Below are positions 4,721-11,434 of a stretch of 11,434 bases of DNA, in pieces. The stretch's first letter is position 1. Each line of letters begins with the position of its first letter. The notes under the pieces are model-generated. The model searched no databases. It was not told where the DNA came from and worked only from the letters and a program-made list of their open reading frames with translations. The DNA is from an uncultured Lachnospiraceae bacterium (GTDB taxonomy: Bacteria > Bacillota > Clostridia > Lachnospirales > Lachnospiraceae): positions 1 through 11,434 of the forward strand of contig CAMPBP010000018.1 in assembly GCA_946639085.1 (NCBI GenBank), in the 5' to 3' direction. The position numbers were made by a program, and so were the translations under genes.

Positions 4721-6028
4721 TTAAAATGGTTCCAGGAAATATACCGTATAGCCGGGGATATCAAGTCCTCCGCCAAAGTCTATCTCAGCACCTGTAATAA
4801 GATCTCGCGCACGGCCCGCACGGGCATCGAAATGCGCGGTGTATTGATTCTCGTCTGCGTTTATCGCAACCATAACACGGCTGTCGTCGCAGTTGCGTTC
4901 GAAAACACACTGACGGTTTGTTAAAACAAGGGATTTAAAATCGCCGTAATTTAAAGCTTTTGAATTCTGACGCGCGTTAACCATCATGGCCACGGCGTCG
5001 GTCAATTCGTTCCATTCGGGATGATCCACCGCCGGACGAAGTGCGGGATCGCCGTCGGATTTATTGCCCCTGATACCCCATTCGCTTCCGTAGTAGATTG
5101 TGGGAATTCCCGGCATGCCCATGAGCATACCGTACACAAGTTTAAGATGTGCGGGATTGTTAAGTATCGTCGCGATCCTTGTGACATCGTGATTGTCAAC
5201 GAAAGACAAAAGATGTTTTCCTTTATAGAGCGTCCATTGCTCGGGGCCGAACTGCCGAAGGAGAGAATGCACTATCTCAAAAAGGTTCATTGAATTAAAG
5301 GCCGAATACATGCCTTTGTAGCACTCATAATTCGTTGCGGAATGGCACATTTCGTCGTTAACAAGTCTGTTATAATCGCCGTGGATCATCTCACCCATCA
5401 AAAAGAAATCTTCTTTCATCTGAGATGTTTCCCACCTTAAGCGCTTTAAGAAATCGGGATTGATGCAATACGCAACGTCAAGGCGCAGTCCGTCTATACC
5501 GAACTCATTTACCCACATGCGTACGCTGTCGATAAGATAATCCGCCACATGATAATTGGCCAGATTAAACTTCACAAGATCGTAATTGCCTTCCCAGCCT
5601 TCATACCAAAGGCCGTCGTTCCAGGCATCGTTACCGTCAAAGTTAATGTAAAACCAGTCTTTGTACTCGGACTCCCACTTCTTTTCGCAAACGTCTTTGA
5701 ATCCGAAGAAGCCTCTGCCGCAATGATTGAACACTCCGTCCAGCACAATCTTTATGCCCTCTGCATGAAGTGCGTCGCAAACGCGCTTAAAATCTTCGTT
5801 TGTTCCGAGTCTCACATCCAAAGATCTGTAGTCACGGGTGTTGTATCCGTGAGTGTCCGATTCAAACAGTGGGTTAAAAAGAACGCATTTCACCCCAAGC
5901 CTTTTTAAATGCGGTATGTAGTCAAGGACTTTCAAAATCCTGTGCTCCAAAATACCGTCGTTTTCAAACGGCGCTCCGCAAAATCCAAGTGTATAAATCT
6001 GGTAAAATACGTTCTCAAATGCCCACAT
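4721..6028 (-). CDS. GH13 alpha-amylase family glycosidase, intracellular
   Basis: A 435-residue retaining glycoside hydrolase acting on alpha-glucosidic bonds. All four GH13 regions are present: DGVFNH (97–102), GLRLDVAY with nucleophile D184, GEMI with acid/base E213, and FVDNHD (276–281) with D281. The barrel starts almost at residue 1 (VFYQIYTLGFCGAP), and a C-terminal beta domain follows from about 350. There is no signal peptide and no N-terminal starch-binding or CBM34-type domain, so it is cytoplasmic and short for the family. Likely substrates are maltodextrins or other short alpha-glucans, but sequence alone does not choose between alpha-glucosidase, cyclomaltodextrinase-like or transferase activity. 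The ATG at 6026–6028 overlaps the stop of the ABC exporter gene as TAATG, implying coupled translation. The Shine-Dalgarno sequence is weak and distant, which also fits coupling. Confidence 0.92.
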   Translation of the reverse strand: MWAFENVFYQIYTLGFCGAPFENDGILEHRILKVLDYIPHLKRLGVKCVLFNPLFESDTHGYNTRDYRSLDVRLGTNEDFKRVCDALHAEGIKIVLDGVFNHCGRGFFGFKDVCEKKWESEYKDWFYINFDGNDAWNDGLWYEGWEGNYDLVKFNLANYHVADYLIDSVRMWVNEFGIDGLRLDVAYCINPDFLKRLRWETSQMKEDFFLMGEMIHGDYNRLVNDEMCHSATNYECYKGMYSAFNSMNLFEIVHSLLRQFGPEQWTLYKGKHLLSFVDNHDVTRIATILNNPAHLKLVYGMLMGMPGIPTIYYGSEWGIRGNKSDGDPALRPAVDHPEWNELTDAVAMMVNARQNSKALNYGDFKSLVLTNRQCVFERNCDDSRVMVAINADENQYTAHFDARAGRARDLITGAEIDFGGGLDIPGYTVYFLEPF

Positions 6029-7935
6029 TATTCAAGTTCCGACTTTCCTGTATATAATTCGTAATATCTGCCCTTCATATCAAGAAGTTCCTGATGGTCT
6101 CCTCTTTCTATGATCTGGCCGTGCTCAAGCACGATTATCGCATTTGCATTTCTGACCGTTGAAAGTCTGTGTGCAATAACTATCGTAGTGCGTTCTTTCA
6201 TCAGTCTGTCCATACCGTGTTCGATATGACGCTCCGTACGGGTATCGACGGAACTGGTAGCCTCATCGAGTATAAGAATGGGTGCCTTTGAAATTGCGGC
6301 ACGCGCGATATTAAGGAGCTGTCTCTGGCCCTGACTTAAGTTTGCTCCGTCGCCTTCGAGCACGGTATCATAACCGTTCTCGAGTCTCATGATAAACGAG
6401 TGGGCGCTTGCAAGCTTTGCGGCTTCGATGACTTCTTCATCGGTTGCGTCAAGACGGCCGTAACGAATGTTCTCTTTGACCGTTCCGCTGAAAAGATGCG
6501 TATCCTGCAAAACCATCGCTATGTTCTTACGCAGGTAATCTCTCTTGTAATCTCTTATATCCACGCCGTCGATCGTGATCGAACCCGAATCTATATCGTA
6601 AAATCTTGTGATAAGATTCGTGATCGTGGTCTTGCCGGCTCCGGTGGAACCCACCAAAGCGATCTTCTGTCCGGGTTTGGCGTAGAAAGAAACATTTTTA
6701 AGTATCGTCTGTCCTTCGACGTAGCCAAACGTCACATCCTTTAACACGATCTCGCCCTTTAAAGGTGCGGGTGAAACGGCATTTTCTTTATCGGGAAGTT
6801 CCGGAGGGGTATCCATTATGTCAAATACTCTCTCCGCTCCGGCAAGAGCCGAGAATATCTCGGTAACCTGCATGGAAAGCTCGTTTATGGGACGGGAGAA
6901 CTGCCGTGAGTAGTTTACAAAGGTCGTAAGACCGCCGACGTCAAAGCCCCGAAGCACGCACAAAATACCGCCGACCGTAGCCGTAATGGCGTACGATACC
7001 TGACTTAAGTTACCCATAACAGGCCACATTATACCGCCGAAAAACTGTGCGGAAAGCTGCTTGTTGCGAAGATCTGTATTAAGGTACTCAAACTCGTCAA
7101 TCGATGCTTCTTCGTGATTGAACACTTTGACGATCTTCTGCCCGCTTATTGTCTCTTCGATGTAGCCGTTAAGCGATCCGAGAGCCGCCTGCTGCTGCTT
7201 GTAATATTTTCTCGATCTTGTGGCGACAGCCTTGGCCGCAAGTATGATCACGGGTGAGAAAACAAGTGTCACGATCGTAAGCCAGATGTTTGTATATATC
7301 ATCAGGCAAAGCGTTCCTACCAAAGAGATCACACCCGAAATGATAGATGCGATCGTGTTGTTTAACATGTTTCCGATGGAGTCCACATCGTTCGTAAAGC
7401 GGCTCATGATATCGCCGGTGTCGTTTGTATCGTAAAATTTCAAAGGAAGTCTGCTGATCTTCTCAAACAGTTCGTTCCTTAACTTAAGAAGTGCCCTTTG
7501 CGATACGCCCAGCATAATGCGCTGATATATGTACTGTGCGAACACGCTTGAAAGGAAGATCACCGCCATAAGTACTATACCCGTCGATAAAGAAAGCGTC
7601 TTGACCTGTCCCTCTTCGTACATGCCCACGGCTACCATAAGGCCGTTGATAACGGGCCTTAATACATAAGAACCTGCCAGATTCGCAAATGAACTGATAA
7701 GCACCAGTATTCCGACTACCACTATGAGCGGTGCGTCTTTCTTCATGTATCCGAATAACCGTTTTATGCTCTTTCCGGCATCCTTGGGCTTGCCCATTCC
7801 GACCATTGAGCCCGGACCTCGGCGTCTCCCTCCGCCCATCTGAGCGGCTTTTGCGGGATCGCTTAATGATTTTATATATGCCTCACTTTTCTTTCTGTAT
7901 TTTTCTTCGAGGCGGAGTCTGGTTTCTTCTTTCAC
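6028..7935 (-). CDS. ABC exporter half-transporter, catalytic subunit of a heterodimer
   Basis: A 635-residue type IV (ABCB-like) exporter subunit: a basic cytoplasmic N-terminus with Gly/Arg stretch GGGRRRGPG (34–42), a six-helix membrane domain about 68–370, then an ATPase domain. Motifs are Walker A GSTGAGKTT (429–437), Q-loop Q477, signature LSQGQ (533–537), Walker B ILILDE with catalytic E558, and switch H589. The signature departs from LSGGQ. In heterodimers of the TM287/288, LmrCD and BmrCD kind, this form belongs to the subunit with the intact catalytic Glu, whose altered signature completes the degenerate site of its partner. The partner is the gene just upstream. Start is GTG at 7933–7935, preceded by GGAGGTG at 7 nt inside the partner's last codons and one base after its stop. 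The cargo is unknown; drugs, lipids or peptides are possible. Confidence 0.93.
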   Translation of the reverse strand: MKEETRLRLEEKYRKKSEAYIKSLSDPAKAAQMGGGRRRGPGSMVGMGKPKDAGKSIKRLFGYMKKDAPLIVVVGILVLISSFANLAGSYVLRPVINGLMVAVGMYEEGQVKTLSLSTGIVLMAVIFLSSVFAQYIYQRIMLGVSQRALLKLRNELFEKISRLPLKFYDTNDTGDIMSRFTNDVDSIGNMLNNTIASIISGVISLVGTLCLMIYTNIWLTIVTLVFSPVIILAAKAVATRSRKYYKQQQAALGSLNGYIEETISGQKIVKVFNHEEASIDEFEYLNTDLRNKQLSAQFFGGIMWPVMGNLSQVSYAITATVGGILCVLRGFDVGGLTTFVNYSRQFSRPINELSMQVTEIFSALAGAERVFDIMDTPPELPDKENAVSPAPLKGEIVLKDVTFGYVEGQTILKNVSFYAKPGQKIALVGSTGAGKTTITNLITRFYDIDSGSITIDGVDIRDYKRDYLRKNIAMVLQDTHLFSGTVKENIRYGRLDATDEEVIEAAKLASAHSFIMRLENGYDTVLEGDGANLSQGQRQLLNIARAAISKAPILILDEATSSVDTRTERHIEHGMDRLMKERTTIVIAHRLSTVRNANAIIVLEHGQIIERGDHQELLDMKGRYYELYTGKSELE

Positions 7936-7936
7936 C

Positions 7937-9667
7937 TTAGCCCACCTCCTTATCCATCTGCGAATAATATATTTCCTGATAAGCTTCGGTCGACTTCATA
8001 AGCTCGTCATGAGTACCGATGCCCACCACTTTTCCGTCATCGAGAACAACGATCTTGTCGGCTTCGATGACCGATGAGATACGCTGAGCGATTATTATCT
8101 TTGTGGTATCGGGGCAATAAGACTTAAGGCTTTCCCTTATACGCGCCTCTGTCGCGGTATCTACCGCACTTGTGGAATCGTCGAGTATCAATATCTTCGG
8201 CTTTTTGAGCATGGCTCTTGCGATACACAGTCTCTGCTTCTGGCCACCCGATACGTTAACTCCGCCCTGTCCGAGTTCGGTCTCGTATTTTTCGGCAAAT
8301 TCGGATACAAATCCGTCGGCCTGAGCCATGTCTGCGACACTTCTTATCTCTTCAAGCGTTGCATCTTCTTTGCCCCACTTTAAGTTTTCTTCGATGGAAC
8401 CCGAGAAAAGAACATTTTTCTGAAGCACCATCGAAACACCGTCTCTTAAATGCTTAAGCGAATAATCCTTGACGTTTATACCTCCGACGAGCACTTCTCC
8501 TTCGTCGGTGTCATAAAGACGGGGAATGAACGAAACAAGCGTAGTCTTTCCCGATCCGGTAGAACCGATGATTCCTACCGTTTCGCCGCTTTCTATCTTA
8601 AATGAAACATGATCAAGAACCGGTTCGGTACTTTCTTTGTAGTATCTGAAAGTAACGTTCTTAAACTCTACCGATCCGCTATCCACAAGTTTATCGGGGA
8701 AAGCAGCGTGCTCATCATTTATATCGCTTTCGCAGTCCAGAACTTCGTTGATACGTCTTGCGGAAGCGATCGCACGTGAACTTTGAAGTATAACAAACGA
8801 AGACATTACAAGCGAAATGAGTATCTGTGCAACATAGCTTGTAAATGCGGTAAGATCTCCCACCGGCATATCACCCACAAGTATCTGCTTTCCGCCGTAC
8901 CATACGACTGCCATTGTAGTGATGTTCATCATAAGACCCATCAGGGGACTTGTGGTGATCATTACTTTAAAGGCTCTCATGGAGCTCTCTTTAAGTTCCG
9001 AATTCGCCTCTTCAAACTTGGCCTTTTCAAAATCGTCTCTTACAAACGACTTGATGACTCTTACGTTTGTAAGGGCTTCTCTGATCGCGGAATTGAGTTT
9101 GTCCACTCTGTCCTGCAAAGCCTGGAAGCGAGGAAAAGCAAGCCTTATTATTATCGCTATCAGGGTAATGATGATCGGAACGACTATCAAAACTATGACC
9201 GCAAGTCTTGCATTCATGACAAATGCCATGATGATCGCGCCGATAAGCATTCCCGGTGCGCGAAGCATCATTCGAAGACACATGTTTACGAGGTTTTGAA
9301 TCTGTGTGATATCGTTTGTAAGACGTGTTACCAAAGAACCTGTGCTGAAATTGTCGATATTTGCAAAGCTGAACTTCTGAACGTTTTTGAAAGTATCGTT
9401 CCTTAGATCGGCAGCAAAGTTGATACTCGCCTTTGCTCCGAAATAAGCTCCTCCGATACCGCCGATCATCATAAGGAAAGCTATTCCTATCATTGAACCG
9501 CCCATAGCGGCGATATAGCCCGAATCTTTGTTGGCGATACCGTTATTGATAAGAAGTGCCATGAGCTTGGGCATGATCACTTCTCCGAGGATCTCGACTA
9601 TCATGAGTAACGGCCCTAAGATAAAGGCAGTTTTGTACGGTTTAACGTACTTCATGTATCTCTTCAT
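7937..9667 (-). CDS. ABC exporter half-transporter, degenerate-site subunit
   Basis: A 576-residue type IV exporter subunit with a six-helix membrane domain (about 12–300) and an ATPase domain. Walker A is GSTGSGKTT (368–376), the Q-loop is Q416 and the signature VSGGQ (472–476). Walker B is ILILDD, with Asp 497 where the catalytic Glu should be, and the switch histidine is replaced by Gln (IAQR, Q528). Those two losses mark the non-hydrolysing site of heterodimeric exporters. The intact VSGGQ would serve the active site of the partner encoded next. The start is ATG 9665–9667. No well-placed ribosome site precedes it (GGGAG is about 15 nt away). The ATG four codons later (9655) behind AAGAGA is an alternative. 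The gene lies 27 nt after the GGDEF gene and one base before its partner. Confidence 0.92.
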   Translation of the reverse strand: MKRYMKYVKPYKTAFILGPLLMIVEILGEVIMPKLMALLINNGIANKDSGYIAAMGGSMIGIAFLMMIGGIGGAYFGAKASINFAADLRNDTFKNVQKFSFANIDNFSTGSLVTRLTNDITQIQNLVNMCLRMMLRAPGMLIGAIIMAFVMNARLAVIVLIVVPIIITLIAIIIRLAFPRFQALQDRVDKLNSAIREALTNVRVIKSFVRDDFEKAKFEEANSELKESSMRAFKVMITTSPLMGLMMNITTMAVVWYGGKQILVGDMPVGDLTAFTSYVAQILISLVMSSFVILQSSRAIASARRINEVLDCESDINDEHAAFPDKLVDSGSVEFKNVTFRYYKESTEPVLDHVSFKIESGETVGIIGSTGSGKTTLVSFIPRLYDTDEGEVLVGGINVKDYSLKHLRDGVSMVLQKNVLFSGSIEENLKWGKEDATLEEIRSVADMAQADGFVSEFAEKYETELGQGGVNVSGGQKQRLCIARAMLKKPKILILDDSTSAVDTATEARIRESLKSYCPDTTKIIIAQRISSVIEADKIVVLDDGKVVGIGTHDELMKSTEAYQEIYYSQMDKEVG

Positions 9668-9694
9668 TGATTTTTTCTTTGTCTCCCATGTCCT

Positions 9695-11434
9695 TTATTG
9701 TTTTACTTTTCTTTTGAGCGCCTTTTTTACGTACTTCTTCTTGTACATCTCTCTGTCAGCCTCTTCTATGATGGAATTAAGCTTTTCTTTGTCATCGAGA
9801 GTCGTTATGAAATATCCTATCGAAGCCTCGAGACTGAAAGGATGCGCACCCGATTCATTGACTTCCACCATTGCATTTTCGATGGAGTTAATGCATTCGT
9901 CGGCCATCTTGTCGTCGTAGCCTATTCCCATGAGCACGAACTCGTCGCCGCCGTAACGCATTACGATCTCGCCGTGCTTTTTAACGTTTTTCATTATGCC
10001 GGCGACTTCTTTAATAAGATTGTCGCCTTCATCGTGCCCGTAAGTGTCGTTTACACTCTTAAGACCGTCGACATCAAGGAAAATAATGCACACCGGAGTT
10101 CCCTTTTCAACGCTTTCCTCGACGATGGGCTCGGAAAGTTTGAAAAAGCCCGCTCTGTTATAGATACCCGTAAGCGTGTCGTATATCCACATCTTATCCA
10201 GGGTCTTTATCATCTCATCCATGAGGGTTGTTTTTCTTAAGTTTTCAAAAGCATTGCTGCACTGAGTGGTCCAATCGGGGAAGAAATCGTTTCTTACAAG
10301 GTCTCCCGACTCTCCGATAACGGCATAACCGAAATTGCGGTTTAAATAATGTATCGGGAAGAAATAATAAGTTACTCCCCCGCGTCCGCCTCTTGCTATG
10401 GGAGGCAACAGATCTTTTTTGTCAAAAGAATCCGAAGTCTCCGCCTCTTTACCGTCGATACAGCTTATCACATTCGCAACTTTCGCCGTATAATCGGTAT
10501 CGTCATCGGGAGAATGAAGCTTTTGTGAAAAATCCGAATACGAAAACTTGGTTTCCGGTCTTATGTTAAGGCAAAGATACAATTCCGTAGGATTCATCTG
10601 ATAAGCGTATCTTCGCATGTTATCGATAAGTGTCTCATACGTTGTCGACGACAGAAGATCCGCCGACATCGACTTGATCCTTTGATTGAGTTCGGTCTGT
10701 TCGTAACGATCGATGGCAAGTGCTTCGTCGACCTCAATATGACTTTCTTCTTTATTGCTACAGCCGCAGCTTTGTCCGTAACTTATAAGCACGGGAAGTT
10801 GTAACAGTTCACCCGGTTTATGATCTTCATAATTATGAAGGATCTCTACGGCTTTTAAGCCTTTATGGTATTGCTGTCTTTTGACTGTGGTAAGGCTGGG
10901 CGTCCATACTCTCGATACAAAATCGTAATCAACACCGGTCACCTTTACGTCTCTTGGAACCTTTAACCCAAGCTTCTTTAATTGAGCGCATACACCGACA
11001 GCCATCTGATCGTTTCCGCAGATGATACAGTCAGCCATCTCTTCATCAAGCTCGGTAAAATAATTCACCGCATCAATACCGCTTCTGTATTCAAAATTTC
11101 CGTAATATTTGTAATGATCGTGGAATTCCAGTCCGTTTTCTTTTATGGCACGTATGGCACCGGCTTCTCTTAACTTGCTGTCATTTGACGTGGAAAGACC
11201 CATGGCAAGATAGATCTTTTTACAACCGTGCTCTTTGATCATATGTTCAGTAAGCTCGTAAAGCGATCCTTCCTCATCGGAAGTGATGTTCACGAACCTG
11301 TCGTCAAGTCTGTCGATACATACGCAGGGTATATTGTGCGCTGTGATCTGTCTTATAAGACGTTCTTCGACTACCTTGTTATAAAGAGTGTTTTTAACCA
11401 ATATAACTCCGTCGAAATCGGACAGATCGGGAAG
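9695..11434 (-). CDS. Substrate-binding (LacI-type sensor) and GGDEF diguanylate cyclase, 5' end outside window
   Basis: 579 codons are visible, and the reading frame is open to the right edge, so the N-terminus is missing. Visible residues 1–220 resemble the periplasmic-binding-protein fold of LacI-family regulators (DFDGVILVKN, then IICGNDQMAVGVCAQLKKLG, then KVTGVDYD), ending in a CGC motif near 221–223. Residues about 230–410 form a helical linker and a GAF-like region. Residues about 415–570 are a GGDEF domain starting DTLTGIYNR, with an intact active site YGGDEF (GGDEF at 495–499) and FLDVDGLKSVND upstream, so it should make cyclic di-GMP. The RxxD product-inhibition site expected just before GGDEF is absent (KHGE). 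No membrane segment is visible in this part. A DNA-binding domain cannot be excluded because the N-terminus is lost. It precedes the ABC genes by 27 nt. The ligand is unknown, possibly a sugar. Confidence 0.88.
   Translation of the reverse strand, partial: LPDLSDFDGVILVKNTLYNKVVEERLIRQITAHNIPCVCIDRLDDRFVNITSDEEGSLYELTEHMIKEHGCKKIYLAMGLSTSNDSKLREAGAIRAIKENGLEFHDHYKYYGNFEYRSGIDAVNYFTELDEEMADCIICGNDQMAVGVCAQLKKLGLKVPRDVKVTGVDYDFVSRVWTPSLTTVKRQQYHKGLKAVEILHNYEDHKPGELLQLPVLISYGQSCGCSNKEESHIEVDEALAIDRYEQTELNQRIKSMSADLLSSTTYETLIDNMRRYAYQMNPTELYLCLNIRPETKFSYSDFSQKLHSPDDDTDYTAKVANVISCIDGKEAETSDSFDKKDLLPPIARGGRGGVTYYFFPIHYLNRNFGYAVIGESGDLVRNDFFPDWTTQCSNAFENLRKTTLMDEMIKTLDKMWIYDTLTGIYNRAGFFKLSEPIVEESVEKGTPVCIIFLDVDGLKSVNDTYGHDEGDNLIKEVAGIMKNVKKHGEIVMRYGGDEFVLMGIGYDDKMADECINSIENAMVEVNESGAHPFSLEASIGYFITTLDDKEKLNSIIEEADREMYKKKYVKKALKRKVKQ

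Noticed and set aside
8783..9406. 207-codon plus-strand ORF, the longest on that strand
   Set aside because: It is antisense to a well-supported ABC transporter gene, has Cys/His/Lys-rich non-protein-like composition and no ribosome site.
9643..9690. Fifteen-residue ORF (MGDKEKINEEIHEVR) overlapping the ABC gene start, preceded by AAAGGAC
   Set aside because: The putative ribosome site is too close to the ATG, the peptide has no recognisable features, and it could arise by chance. It might matter only as a coupling peptide.
11399..11401. TTG start codon for the GGDEF protein
   Set aside because: The frame stays open to the window edge and the residues upstream (DFDGVIL) continue the LacI-type fold, so the gene is truncated by the window and does not start here.

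Overview
The window comes from a Gram-positive, mid-G+C bacterium of the Clostridia, most likely a Lachnospiraceae relative. The reasons are the tRNA-sensing T-box leader in front of valS, the LytTR–DUF3021 gene pair, the paired radical-SAM/DUF4130 DNA-metabolism genes, a fused periplasmic-binding-type sensor and GGDEF protein, and strong sigma-A-like promoters. This placement is inferred from gene content, not from a search. Every gene I accept lies on the minus strand, so the window reads from right (11434) to left (1).

Reading in transcription order, 11434–4721 is a tight run of four genes. First comes a 5'-truncated sensor/diguanylate cyclase. Then come two ABC exporter half-transporters whose motifs are complementary, as in a heterodimer, and an intracellular GH13 alpha-glucosidase. 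Spacings are 27 nt, 1 nt and a 1-nt TAATG overlap, so these are probably one operon whose promoter lies beyond the right edge. No terminator is visible after the GH13 gene. Three bases past its stop begins a near-perfect promoter (TTGACA-17-TATAAT) with a LexA/DinR-like box in its spacer. It drives a two-gene unit: a radical SAM/helix-hairpin-helix putative DNA repair protein and its DUF4130 partner (4669–2402).

A second compact unit (2381–728) has an 11-bp direct-repeat operator, a promoter, a multi-pass membrane protein (DUF7010-like), a stand-alone LytTR regulator and a DUF3021 membrane protein, closed by a strong terminator. It looks like a self-contained LytTR regulatory system, in which a membrane protein controls a LytTR DNA-binding protein that acts on its own promoter.

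Between that terminator and the valS promoter are three 35-bp, partly palindromic repeats at a 52–53 bp period, for which I have no assigned function. The left end holds the valS promoter, a T-box riboswitch with a GUA (valine) specifier and an overlapping antiterminator/terminator, and the first 68 codons of valyl-tRNA synthetase.

The points most worth following up are the LytTR operator and operon, the putative SOS control of the radical-SAM pair together with a possible sliding-clamp motif at its C-terminus, and the 35-bp repeats.
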